Below are positions 19,147 through 27,298 of a DNA stretch of 64,000 bases, piece by piece; positions within the stretch are counted from its first letter, which is position 1; each line of letters starts with the position of its first letter. The position numbers and the translations under genes are program-made. The stretch comes from Limnohabitans parvus II-B4 (GTDB lineage: Bacteria; Pseudomonadota; Gammaproteobacteria; Burkholderiales; Burkholderiaceae_C), in contig NZ_NESN01000004.1 in the NCBI RefSeq assembly GCF_003063455.1, forward strand, positions 1 through 64,000, in the 5' to 3' direction. The notes below the pieces were generated by a model. That model had not been told where the DNA came from. It saw only the letters and a program-made list of their open reading frames with translations, and searched no databases.

Positions 19147-19359
19147 TCAATACATCTTCTTGGGCAATTGCATGCTGCGAACGCGCTTGTAGTGACGCTT
19201 CACGGCAGCCGACTTCTTGCGCTTGCGCTCGGTCGTTGGCTTTTCGTAGAACTCGCGGGCGCGCAGGTCTGTCAGCAGGCCGAGTTTTTCGATGGTGCGC
19301 TTGAAGCGACGCAGTGCAACGTCAAACGGCTCGTTTTCTTTCACGCGGATGGTGGTCAT
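19147..19359 (-). CDS. rpsU: 30S ribosomal protein S21
   Basis: Small basic ribosomal protein of 70 residues that binds the 16S rRNA 3' region and helps initiation. Characteristic sequence: [38 protein letters not shown] and the basic tail ending LPKKMY. Length equals E. coli S21 (71). First gene of a unit continuing into yqeY. Confidence 0.98.
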   Translation of the reverse strand: MTTIRVKENEPFDVALRRFKRTIEKLGLLTDLRAREFYEKPTTERKRKKSAAVKRHYKRVRSMQLPKKMY

Positions 19360-19487
19360 TGAATCAATTTTCCAAAAAATGTGCCGGCTGCAGTGACAAG
19401 GGAGATCGGGCCCTTGAAACCCAGTTTCGGCGGTTCCCCGTCACGAACTAGTATTTGGCAGACGGGGGTTTGCCAGCAAAGCCTGAG

Positions 19488-19493
19488 ATTATA
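19488..19493 (-). promoter_or_regulatory. Candidate -10 box for rpsU
   Basis: Minus-strand TATAAT at 19493-19488 in context GGCGCTATAATCTC, about 130 bp before the rpsU ATG; no good -35 was found. The leader between it and rpsU holds no gene. Confidence 0.35.
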
Positions 19494-19627
19494 GCGCCTG
19501 CAAGACGACGACTTGCCGACTTTGTGTGTCAGAAAGCACATCTTGGGGCAAATGTTGAAACGACTCTGTGGTTGGCCCCTTTGCCGTCAGGCTTGCAAGA
19601 GGGCTGAGTACCTAAAATGCAACACAA

Positions 19628-21916
19628 ATGAAGCTCTTTTTTGCCAATTCCCTCAGCCACTTGACCCGAACCCAACGCTTTGCAGCACTCGTTTTGAGTT
19701 TGATGACCCCTTGGTGCTGGGGGCAAGCAGCGCTTTCTTTGCCAGTTGCAGCGTCACCCGGCATCCCCTCGGTTGTGGTGGTTTTGGCCGGTGGCGGGGC
19801 CAAAGGCTTTGCCCACTTGGCGGTGTTGCGTCAATTGGAGCGAGACCGCATTCCCATCGCCCGCATTGTCGGCACCAGCATGGGGGCAGTCGTGGGGGGC
19901 TTGTATGCCAGCGGCATGAGCACCGACGACATTGAACGCATGGTCGGCGGGCTTGACCCGTCCAAAGTGGCGTTGGACCAACTCAACCGGTTGGAGTTAC
20001 CTTCTCGCACTCGGGCCTACCAACAAAAATACCCGGTTGAGTTGGAGTTCGGCATCAAAGATGGCGGCGTCAGCTTTGCGCGGGGCGTGAGCGATGGCCA
20101 GCGGTTTCTGGCGTTGCTGCAAGCCTTGACGGCGCATGTGCCGCCGAATGTCCACTTCAATGATTTGAAAATCCCGTTCCGTGCCGTGGCCACGCGCTAC
20201 CGCGATGGCGAGATGAAGGTTTTTGATCAAGGCGCTTTGCACCTGGCCATCCGTGCCAGCATGGCGGCTCCCGCAGTTTTTGCCCCGGTGGAAGTCGATG
20301 GTGAGACGTATGTCGATGGTGGCTTGGTCGCCAATTTGCCGATTGAAGTGGCGTTGCGCGAGGGGGCCGATGTGATCGTGGCCTCGTTTTTGGGTGCTGG
20401 GGCCGGCGAGGATAAAACAGAAGAGGCCAGCCACGCGCTGGTGGTGGCCAACCGGATGCTGGACATCCTGATTCGCCAAAACGAAAAACGGAACCTGGCC
20501 CTGTTGCGCCCCGGGGATGTGCTGGTTCAGCCCGCTGTGCAGGACATTGGATTCGCCGATTTCAACCGTGCGACCGAAATCGTTCAGCGTGGCCAGCAGG
20601 CGGTTGGTTTGGTGCAAGACCGACTGGCGGCGTTGAGTGCTGCAAATGCAGCGCAGCCCTTGCCGGCCACCACCACGCGCCTGTCGTTTGACCAGCGGGA
20701 AAAACGCATCGTGGCCATCGAGGCGCAAGGCCACAAGGATGTTTCGGAAACCTATATCCAGGCGATGCTCTCGCCCATGCTGGAGCAGGAGTTCTCGCCT
20801 CAGCAGGCCGAGCGTTACATGGATGAGCTGTACACCAGCGGGTACTTTGATCTGGTCAGTTACACCCTGGAGCAACAGCGGGGTGATCGGTACAAACTGA
20901 TCGTGAAGGTGCGTGAAAAGCCCTACAGCCCTCATTTTTTCAAGAGCACGCTGGGCTTTTCCACCGAAGTGGATGGCGTCACGCAATTCACGGCCGGCTT
21001 CGGTTACCGCCGACCCTGGTTGACCCCATCAGGTCTGGAGTTCTCGTTGGATGCCCGCATGGGCACGCAGTCTGAATTGGCCGTTCGCCTGTACCAGCCG
21101 TTGTCACGGGGATGGAGTGTGGAAGCCGGTGCCTCATGGGATCGGAACTATTTGCCCTTGTACCGAAGCGCCATTTTCAGGGACGAGGAAGGCAACCAGA
21201 AGTTGGCCTATTTCAACCAGACAGTGCAGAGCATAGACGCGCAGCTGGTCTATGACTTTGAGCGCAAGGCGAACATCAAGATGGGGGTGACGTCCAGCGC
21301 CATTCGCAGAACCTTTGACACCACGACGGATTTGGCGGAAATATCGAACACCGATTTGGTCAAGTACAACGGTGTCAAGGCACAGTTTCAGATCGATCAA
21401 CTCGACTCCTTGAGTTTTCCGACACGCGGCTACTTTTTGGGGGTCAGTCTGGAACAAGGGGTTTCGGGTGCCCTTTACAACGGCGGACGCCTGACCGCCA
21501 AGTGGGCCCATTCGGTGGGGCCGCATATTGTCAATTTGGGTCTCAATCTGGCACAAGACCGTGTCACGCTCGACTGTGCCAACTGCCGCTCCCCCAGTCA
21601 GTTGATTCTGGGGGGCTTTCAAAACATGGGTGCTTACCGCATGGGCCAATTGGCCGGTGACCAGCTGGCGCATTTGCAAACCACCTACATGTACCGGCTG
21701 ACCGACGGGGGCCTGTTCAATCAGAAAACCTATGTGGGCACCGTGCTTGAAGCGGGGGATGCCTGGTACAAGGGCGACGCGATGCGCTGGCGCTACAGCG
21801 GCACGCTCTTTGTCGCGGTGGACAGCAAAATCGGCGACATCTATCTGGGTGCTGCCAGAGGCACAGGCAATGCCTACAACCTGTTTTTGCAGCTGGGCAG
21901 GCGCTTCAGCTTTTGA
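19628..21916 (+). CDS. Patatin-like phospholipase autotransporter, type Vd secretion (PlpD-like)
   Basis: A 762-residue outer-membrane protein that carries its own lipase. An N-terminal signal sequence runs to about residue 36. The patatin domain follows, with the oxyanion loop GGGAKG (55-60), nucleophile Ser84 in GTSMG and Asp230 in VDGG, forming the Ser-Asp dyad. Then one POTRA-like module (about 350-430) and a C-terminal 16-strand barrel of the BamA/Omp85 surface-antigen family, ending in phenylalanine (LGRRFSF) as expected for BAM substrates. This order matches Pseudomonas PlpD. The lipase may be displayed or released at the surface, or remain periplasmic as in some relatives. Its stop overlaps the convergent next gene by 11 bp. 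Confidence 0.92.
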   Translation: MKLFFANSLSHLTRTQRFAALVLSLMTPWCWGQAALSLPVAASPGIPSVVVVLAGGGAKGFAHLAVLRQLERDRIPIARIVGTSMGAVVGGLYASGMSTDDIERMVGGLDPSKVALDQLNRLELPSRTRAYQQKYPVELEFGIKDGGVSFARGVSDGQRFLALLQALTAHVPPNVHFNDLKIPFRAVATRYRDGEMKVFDQGALHLAIRASMAAPAVFAPVEVDGETYVDGGLVANLPIEVALREGADVIVASFLGAGAGEDKTEEASHALVVANRMLDILIRQNEKRNLALLRPGDVLVQPAVQDIGFADFNRATEIVQRGQQAVGLVQDRLAALSAANAAQPLPATTTRLSFDQREKRIVAIEAQGHKDVSETYIQAMLSPMLEQEFSPQQAERYMDELYTSGYFDLVSYTLEQQRGDRYKLIVKVREKPYSPHFFKSTLGFSTEVDGVTQFTAGFGYRRPWLTPSGLEFSLDARMGTQSELAVRLYQPLSRGWSVEAGASWDRNYLPLYRSAIFRDEEGNQKLAYFNQTVQSIDAQLVYDFERKANIKMGVTSSAIRRTFDTTTDLAEISNTDLVKYNGVKAQFQIDQLDSLSFPTRGYFLGVSLEQGVSGALYNGGRLTAKWAHSVGPHIVNLGLNLAQDRVTLDCANCRSPSQLILGGFQNMGAYRMGQLAGDQLAHLQTTYMYRLTDGGLFNQKTYVGTVLEAGDAWYKGDAMRWRYSGTLFVAVDSKIGDIYLGAARGTGNAYNLFLQLGRRFSF

Positions 21917-23138
21917 TCGGTGCGGGCAAAGCCTGGGCGCAGGCATGGGCACTGGCCCAGGCCCATTGGAAGTTGTAGCCGCCCAACCAACCGGTCACGT
22001 CAACCACTTCACCGATGAAGTACAAGCCGGGCTGTTTGGACTCCATGGTCTGCGAAGACAGGTCACGCGTGTCGACCCCGCCCAGCGTCACTTCGGCTTT
22101 TTTGTAGCCTTCGCTGCCGGTGGGAGTGAGCGTCCAGCTGGACAGCGCTTGCGCCAGTTTGTTCAGCGCTTTATCGGGCACCTCGGCGGCCGTGCGTTGC
22201 AGCGCCGGGTCCTGGCTGACCCAGGCTTCAGCCAAGCGGCTGGGCACCAAGCTGGCCAGTTCGTTGCCCAGCAGTTTTTTCGACCGCAACTTGGCGTCTT
22301 GCAAGCGCTCAGGCAGGTTGACCTCGGGTGCCAAATTCAGGCGGATGGCGGTGCCGTCTTGCCAATAGCTCGAAATTTGCAGCACGCCTGGGCCTGACAG
22401 CCCCCGGTGCGTGAACAGCAGGTCTTCGTCAAAGTGCATGCGGGCTTTTTTCTCGCCTGTCTCGATGCCCACGGGCAAAGCCAGACCGGCCAGTTGGGCA
22501 TAAGGCGCCCAAGCGGCGCCGTCAAAAGTCAAAGGCACCAGGCCCGGCCGGCGTTCGATCAGGCGCAGACCAAATTGAGTGGCCACTTCGTAGCCCCAGC
22601 CCGTGGCACCGATCTTGGGGATGGACAAGCCCCCCGTGGCCACCACCAGCGAGGTGGCTTGTACAGGGCCTTTGTCGGTTTCCAGAACGTAATGTGTGGT
22701 TTGTGCGCCTTGTGTGTGGTGCCGCACAGACTTCACGCTGCAGCCGGTCCATAGCGTCACGCGGCCCGCTTCACATTCGGTCAGCAGCATGCGGATGATG
22801 TCTTCGGCCGAGTGGTCGCAAAACAGCTGACCCTTGTGCTTTTCATGGAAGGCGATGCCGTGTTTTTGCACCAGATCGATGAAGTCCTGCGGCGTGTAGC
22901 GTGACAGGGCCGAGCGGCAAAAGTGCGGGTTCTGGCTGATGAAGTGCTTTTGCGGGGCTGAGGCATCGAGCAAGCGGTTGGTGAAGTTGCAGCGCCCGCC
23001 GCCAGAGATGCGGATTTTTTCGGCCACCTTGTCGCTGTGGTCAATCACCAGCACCTTCAGTCCGCGCTGGCCCGCCACGCCTGCGCAAAACAAACCGGCT
23101 GCGCCAGCCCCCACGATCACCACATCCCATGTATTCAT
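21906..23138 (-). CDS. HI0933/YhiN-family FAD-dependent oxidoreductase
   Basis: A 410-residue flavoprotein of the HI0933 family (PF03486). The FAD fold is VVIVGAGAAGLFCAG at the N-terminus, with ISGGGRCNFTN near residue 46 and the family hallmarks LVVATGGLSIPKIGATGWGY (short: ATGGLSIPKIG) and GLYFIGEVVDVTGWLGGYNFQWAWASG near the C-terminus (short: DVTGWLGGYN). Its physiological substrate is unknown; related enzymes reduce modified tRNA bases or act in methylation pathways. It stands alone, convergent with the patatin gene. Confidence 0.92.
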   Translation of the reverse strand: MNTWDVVIVGAGAAGLFCAGVAGQRGLKVLVIDHSDKVAEKIRISGGGRCNFTNRLLDASAPQKHFISQNPHFCRSALSRYTPQDFIDLVQKHGIAFHEKHKGQLFCDHSAEDIIRMLLTECEAGRVTLWTGCSVKSVRHHTQGAQTTHYVLETDKGPVQATSLVVATGGLSIPKIGATGWGYEVATQFGLRLIERRPGLVPLTFDGAAWAPYAQLAGLALPVGIETGEKKARMHFDEDLLFTHRGLSGPGVLQISSYWQDGTAIRLNLAPEVNLPERLQDAKLRSKKLLGNELASLVPSRLAEAWVSQDPALQRTAAEVPDKALNKLAQALSSWTLTPTGSEGYKKAEVTLGGVDTRDLSSQTMESKQPGLYFIGEVVDVTGWLGGYNFQWAWASAHACAQALPAPIKS

Positions 23139-23223
23139 GGCTCAGGAGTGTAAGGGGCAGGGCGGTGACCCGCTGTTGTTGCCATGTGGGACTGTCTTGT
23201 CTTGAATGGAATGGTTGTCTTGT

Positions 23224-23309
23224 GTGGGAGGTCGCTCCTGCGGCCGAATCCCCGATCCGCCAAAAGCACCAGTCCAACGCACCATTCGCGAGCAGGGGCT
23301 CGCTCCCAC
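23224..23309. repeat. Dispersed inverted repeat, GTGGGAG family, copy 1
   Basis: GTGGGAGGTCGCTCCTGCGG at the left and its degenerate inverse ending GGGGCTCGCTCCCAC at the right enclose about 45 bp. The same design recurs at 28599-28695, and a related one at 51281-51335. It lies in the 184-bp gap upstream of yhiN and downstream of cobA, and may act as a transcription or DNA-gyrase element like REP sequences. Confidence 0.7.
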
Positions 23310-23322
23310 AAGGGGCATCAGC

Positions 23323-24108
23323 TCAAGCGGTCCGCTGGGCGGCGGCATGGGGCTCGGCCTGCTGCCACGCCCGTGCCCCTCGCACCACATCGCCGACCAC
23401 GATCACGCTCGGGCTTTGCAGTCCTTCGTGTTGCACGGTGTCCACCAGTTGGTCCAGTGTGGTCAGGGCTTCGCGTTGGGTGGGCAGGCTGGCGTGCTGA
23501 ACGATGGCCACGGGCGTGTGGGCGGGCAGGCCTTGCAGCAAGCCCTGGCTGATGTGATCCAAGCTGCTCACGCCCATGTAGATCACCAGCGTCAGCTTGG
23601 CCTGGCGTGCGGTGGTGGCCAGTTGCGCCCAGTCGGTGCCGTTGTCGCCGGGTTTGGCGTGGCCGGTCACAAACACCACGCCGTGCGCATGCTCGCGGTG
23701 GGTGAGCGGCGCGCCCAGGCTGCTCATACCCGCCAAGCCCGAGGTGATGCCGTTGACCACGGTCACATCGATGCCTGCTTGGCGCAGGTGCTCGACCTCT
23801 TCGCCGCCCCGGCCAAAAATGAACGGGTCGCCGCCTTTGAGTCGCACCACATGCTCACCTTCTTGCACAGCGGTGATCATCAGCTTGTCGATGAAGGCCT
23901 GCGGCGTACTTTTGCAGCCACCGCGTTTGCCCACGTGCACGATGCGGGCGGTGGGCGATGCGTGTTCGAGCACGGCGTCGTTGACCAGGTCGTCCACCAG
24001 CAGCACGGTGGCGCTGGCAATCGCCTTGACGGCTTTTAGGGTCAGCAGCTCCGGGTCGCCCGGGCCTGCGCCGACCAGGGTGCAGCGGCCTTGAAGGGGT
24101 GTGTTCAT
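23323..24108 (-). CDS. cobA: Uroporphyrinogen-III C-methyltransferase
   Basis: A 261-residue SUMT that methylates uroporphyrinogen III twice with SAM to precorrin-2, for siroheme or cobalamin. Motifs: LVGAGPGDPELLTLKAVKAI near residues 11-30, VGKRGG, the LKGGDPFIFGRGGEE segment near 97, and GMSSLGAPLTHR. It is a single-domain SUMT without the CysG dehydrogenase/ferrochelatase part. Its start overlaps the end of ybiB by 4 bp, so they are coupled; in relatives the pair follows nitrate/nitrite reductase genes, which suggests siroheme for nitrite or sulfite reductase. Confidence 0.94.
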   Translation of the reverse strand: MNTPLQGRCTLVGAGPGDPELLTLKAVKAIASATVLLVDDLVNDAVLEHASPTARIVHVGKRGGCKSTPQAFIDKLMITAVQEGEHVVRLKGGDPFIFGRGGEEVEHLRQAGIDVTVVNGITSGLAGMSSLGAPLTHREHAHGVVFVTGHAKPGDNGTDWAQLATTARQAKLTLVIYMGVSSLDHISQGLLQGLPAHTPVAIVQHASLPTQREALTTLDQLVDTVQHEGLQSPSVIVVGDVVRGARAWQQAEPHAAAQRTA

Positions 24109-25004
24109 GCTTGCACCTCGCGCAGGATGTGTTGGACTTGCAGCGCAATGGCTTGGGGAACAGGCAGCAGGTTTTGTAAAACGTGCTCAATGTAGAGTGC
24201 CGTGGCGGCTGCGTCGGTGCCGGGCAGTTCGGGCATTTTGGCGAGCGAGCCTTCTTGCTGTTCCTGCACGCGCAGGGTTTGACCGTTCTTGAAAACGTCC
24301 ATCGCCGGGGTGCGCCGGGCATCGGCCACAGCTTCGCCTTCGGTGCCGCGCAGCAGCAGGGCATGTTGACCGGTCAGGGCGAAGGTGGCCGACATGGACA
24401 GTAAATATTCGGGGTGCGTGTAGCTGCTCACCACCAGCGAGGGACCATCACAGGGGTTCATGAGCTTCACCAAGCTGTGACCCGGGTTGCGAAGACCCAC
24501 CACGCGGCGCACCCCCAGCAGCCGGTCCAGTCCGGCATGCAGAACACCTGTTGGGATGAACTGCACCTGACCTGCTGCCGCAGGTGCGACTTGGGCGCGT
24601 GCCTCAATGCCCAGGTGCGCAAACACCGCCTGACTGCTCACCCGTTTGTCTTCGGTGGCGCTGCCGTGAACCACCACCGCCACGCCTTCGCGTGCCAGCA
24701 GCAGGGCCAGCAGAGGGGTGAGCACCGGCAGCTTGCGTGCCCCGTTGTAACTGGGCAGCACCACCGTAGGCACCTGGCCTGCAGGAACCTTGTTCAGCCG
24801 AGCGTGCGTAGCGTCCAGAAAACCGGCCATTTCTTCGGGTGTTTCGCCCTTGATGCGCATGGCGATGCAAAACGCACCCAATTCGAGGTCGCTGACCTGC
24901 TGGTCCAGGATCAAGCCCATCAGGTCGGCGGCTTGTGCGCGGCCCAGCGCACGCGCGCCTTCTTTGCCGCGGCCGATGTCCTTGATGTAGTTGCTGATTC
25001 CCAT
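24105..25004 (-). CDS. ybiB: YbiB/TrpD2-family nucleic-acid-binding protein
   Basis: A 299-residue protein with the anthranilate phosphoribosyltransferase-like fold (glycosyltransferase family 3). N-terminal helical domain (GRAQAADLMGLILDQQVSD) and a main domain with LPSYNGARKLPVL and GLRNPGHSLVKLMNP. E. coli YbiB (TrpD2) is a LexA-controlled nucleic-acid binder rather than a phosphoribosyltransferase. The glycine-rich PRPP loop of true TrpD is not seen. It is the first gene of the ybiB-cobA pair. Confidence 0.88.
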   Translation of the reverse strand: MGISNYIKDIGRGKEGARALGRAQAADLMGLILDQQVSDLELGAFCIAMRIKGETPEEMAGFLDATHARLNKVPAGQVPTVVLPSYNGARKLPVLTPLLALLLAREGVAVVVHGSATEDKRVSSQAVFAHLGIEARAQVAPAAAGQVQFIPTGVLHAGLDRLLGVRRVVGLRNPGHSLVKLMNPCDGPSLVVSSYTHPEYLLSMSATFALTGQHALLLRGTEGEAVADARRTPAMDVFKNGQTLRVQEQQEGSLAKMPELPGTDAAATALYIEHVLQNLLPVPQAIALQVQHILREVQA

Positions 25005-25055
25005 GCCCGCAATTGTGCGGGAAATCAGATAACTGCTGGTTATATGGGTATGGCT

Positions 25056-25745
25056 TCAGGCCGGGTCCATGCCGTGCTGGCGCTTGAGCGCGTCGCACGC
25101 GGGTGATTGCCAGAAGGCCAGTAGCGCACGCATGGCGTCCGGCTGGTTGCAGGTCGCAGCCACCGAGCCCGAGAACGTGGTGATGATCTCCACCGCCGGG
25201 GGCAGGCCGCCCACGATGGTGATGCCCTGCACGCCCAGCATTTCGCTCAGCTGCTGAAAGCCCAGCGCCACTTCGCCCTGTGCCACCAGCGAGCCCACCG
25301 GCACGCCGGGCTTTGCTTGCACGATGCGCGGCGAGATGGTTTCGGCAATGTCCCAGGCCTCGAACTGTTTGGCCAGTTGCACGCCGCTTGGGCCAGTCGA
25401 ATAGCCCAGCGTGGGCGCGGCCAGGATGGCGGCCTTGAGGGCGGCTTCGGTCGAGATGTCGGGCACGGGTTGGCCCGCAGGCACGGCCACCGCCACGCCC
25501 GAGCGCACCAGGTCGGCGCGGCTGCCCGCCAGCACATGGCCGCTGGCGACCAGTTTGTCGATGGCGTCGCTGGCCAGCACCACGCCGTCAAAGGCTTCGC
25601 CCGCCTGCACACGTTTGGCGGCATCCACGCCGCCGACCGATTCGATCTGCACCTGGACGTCGGGGGCTTGCGTCTTGTAAAGCGCCACCAGATCGGCCAG
25701 CAAGGGTTTGGTGGCCATGGAAGAAATCAGTCGGAGAGTGGTCAT
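25056..25745 (-). CDS. ModA-like substrate-binding-fold protein without signal peptide
   Basis: A 229-residue protein of the molybdate/tungstate-binding fold (SBP_bac_11 type): [20 protein letters not shown] at the N-terminus (strand 1 and first helix; short [10 protein letters not shown]), [23 protein letters not shown], then [16 protein letters not shown] and [20 protein letters not shown] 25745 starts directly at the first strand of the mature fold, and no hydrophobic leader exists; a longer open frame to 25811 adds only charged sequence. So it is either cytoplasmic or mis-started. No modB or modC is adjacent. It could be a cytoplasmic oxyanion or small-molecule binder. Confidence 0.78.
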   Translation of the reverse strand: MTTLRLISSMATKPLLADLVALYKTQAPDVQVQIESVGGVDAAKRVQAGEAFDGVVLASDAIDKLVASGHVLAGSRADLVRSGVAVAVPAGQPVPDISTEAALKAAILAAPTLGYSTGPSGVQLAKQFEAWDIAETISPRIVQAKPGVPVGSLVAQGEVALGFQQLSEMLGVQGITIVGGLPPAVEIITTFSGSVAATCNQPDAMRALLAFWQSPACDALKRQHGMDPA

Positions 25746-25832
25746 GGTGGGGCTTCGAAGTGCGTGGTCGTCCTGCCGAGGATTATGGCCAAGCCGCCAG
25801 AGGCGGCCCATGCCCCGCTTAAACTACCTGTT

Positions 25833-26876
25833 ATGCGAATTTTGGGTATCGAATCATCCTGCGACGAGACGGGCGTGGCCTTGGTGGAAACCACGGGCGA
25901 TGCACTGCCGCGCCTCTTGTCACACGCGCTCTACAGCCAAATCGAGATGCACCAGGCCTATGGCGGCGTGGTGCCCGAGTTGGCCAGCCGCGACCACATC
26001 CGTCGGGTGCTGCCGCTCACGCGCCAGGTCATGAGCGAGGCCGGGGTCAGTTTGAGCGATGTCGATGTGGTGGCCTACACCCGGGGGCCGGGTTTGGCCG
26101 GGGCGCTCTTGGTGGGCTCTGGCGTGGCCTGTGCACTGGCCGCGTCTTTGGGCAAGCCTGTCTTGGGCGTGCACCATTTGGAGGGCCATTTGCTCTCGCC
26201 GTTTTTGAGCGCCGATGCGCCCGAGTTCCCCTTCATCGCCTTGCTGGTGTCGGGTGGTCACACCCAGCTGATGCGGGTGGATGGCGTGGGGCGTTACGAG
26301 CTGCTGGGCGAGACGATTGACGACGCCGCTGGCGAGGCCTTTGACAAGTCGGCCAAGCTCATGGGCTTGCCTTATCCCGGTGGCCCGGGCCTGTCGCGTC
26401 TGGCCGAGCAGGGCAATCCGGCCGCTTACAAGCTGCCGCGCCCGCTGCTGCACAGTGGTGATCTGGATTTTTCGTTTGCGGGCCTCAAAACGGCGGTGCT
26501 GACCCAAAGCCAGAAAATCGGCCCTGCCGCCCACACCGAAGGCGCGCCCGAGCGGGCCGACTTGGCCGCATCGACCCAGGCGGCGATTGTGGAAGTGCTG
26601 GTCAAAAAATCGATGACCGCTTTGAAAACCACAGGCATGAAACGCCTGGTGGTGGCCGGGGGCGTAGGGGCCAATCGCGAGTTGCGCGCCCAGCTCAATG
26701 CCGCTTGCGCCAAAGCACGGGTGCGGGTGCACTACCCCGAGCTGCACCTGTGCACCGACAACGGCGCCATGATCGCCATGGCCGCTGCCATGCGTTTGCA
26801 GTCGGGGGCACAAGTGGCCGAGGCGCGTTACAGCTTCGACGTCAAACCGCGCTGGCCGCTGCACGAGCTGGCTTGA
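25833..26876 (+). CDS. tsaD: tRNA N6-adenosine threonylcarbamoyltransferase TsaD
   Basis: A 347-residue TsaD/Kae1/Qri7 enzyme that transfers threonylcarbamoyl to A37 of ANN-decoding tRNAs with TsaB and TsaE. Seen: [16 protein letters not shown] at the start, the metal-binding histidines in [11 protein letters not shown] near residues 110-120, [28 protein letters not shown] and the final [13 protein letters not shown] 25833 gives the conserved N-terminus. It stands alone; rpsU, often its neighbour in Proteobacteria, is 6.5 kb away. Confidence 0.97.
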   Translation: MRILGIESSCDETGVALVETTGDALPRLLSHALYSQIEMHQAYGGVVPELASRDHIRRVLPLTRQVMSEAGVSLSDVDVVAYTRGPGLAGALLVGSGVACALAASLGKPVLGVHHLEGHLLSPFLSADAPEFPFIALLVSGGHTQLMRVDGVGRYELLGETIDDAAGEAFDKSAKLMGLPYPGGPGLSRLAEQGNPAAYKLPRPLLHSGDLDFSFAGLKTAVLTQSQKIGPAAHTEGAPERADLAASTQAAIVEVLVKKSMTALKTTGMKRLVVAGGVGANRELRAQLNAACAKARVRVHYPELHLCTDNGAMIAMAAAMRLQSGAQVAEARYSFDVKPRWPLHELA

Positions 26877-26925
26877 AGAGACATTGAGCTGGCGCAATCG
26901 GGTGTTCATGCCTACGGCGCAGATG

Positions 26926-26950
26926 GATCCCGCATCAAGTGCGGGATGAC
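26926..26950. repeat. REP-like hairpin, module B
   Basis: ATCCCGCA-TCAAG-TGCGGGAT with trailing GAC, identical in its 25 bases to the module at 3584-3608. It abuts the left end of the 19-bp tandem array in the 422-bp gap after tsaD (26877-27298), which has no supported gene. Confidence 0.75.
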
Positions 26951-27175
26951 ATTGTTCGTGAGGGTGGGCACTGTTCGAGAGGATGGCACTGTTCTTGAAG
27001 GATGGCACTGTTCGTGAAGGGTGGCACTGTTCTTGAAGGATGGCACTGTTCGTGAAGGGTGGCACTGTTCGTGAAAGGTGGCACTGTTCGTGAAAGGTGG
27101 CACTGTTCGTGAAAGGTGGCACTGTTCGTGAAAGGTGGCACTGTTCGTGAAAGGTTGCACTGTTCATGCGGGGTG
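26949..27175. repeat. Tandem repeat array, twelve 19-bp units
   Basis: Consensus GCACTGTTCGTGAAAGGTG. Units 7-10 (27062-27137) are identical; unit 11 differs in one base; units 3-6 alternate between two variants (TTCTTGAAGGATG and TTCGTGAAGGGTG); the outer units 1, 2 and 12 are more divergent. Conserved core is CACTGTTC. There are no spacers, so it is not CRISPR. Because 19 is not a multiple of 3, spurious open frames cross it in several phases. Likely a variable-number repeat expanding from the right-central part. Confidence 0.92.
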
Positions 27176-27186
27176 AAATAAGACTT

Positions 27187-27214
27187 GTCACCCCGGGCGA
27201 AGACCCGGGGTCCA
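27187..27214. repeat. REP-like hairpin, module A
   Basis: GTCA followed by CCCCGGG-CGAAGA-CCCGGGG and TCCA, identical to 3537-3564. Here modules B and A flank the tandem array, whereas at 3537-3608 they are adjacent in A-B order. Confidence 0.75.
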
Positions 27215-27298
27215 TGTCTTGCCGACCTTGCGCAAAGACCCGTTACACTGCGCCCCTTTCGTGTCGCAACCCGCTGCAAAACGGGTTCTGTTTTTCAT

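Noticed and set aside
26949..27175. Possible CRISPR array
   Set aside because: Repeats are contiguous with no spacers and there are no cas genes in the window.
25920..27215. Minus-strand protein with HEQCHLSRTVPPFTNSAT-type repeats
   Set aside because: It is produced by the 19-bp tandem array and the antisense of tsaD. A 19-bp unit cannot keep a constant frame, so the repeats shift phase, which is not protein-level selection.
27268..27295. Rho-independent terminator just before the LivK-like start
   Set aside because: The stem is only 6 bp (AACCCG/CGGGTT), so it is mentioned with the gene but not listed as a firm terminator.
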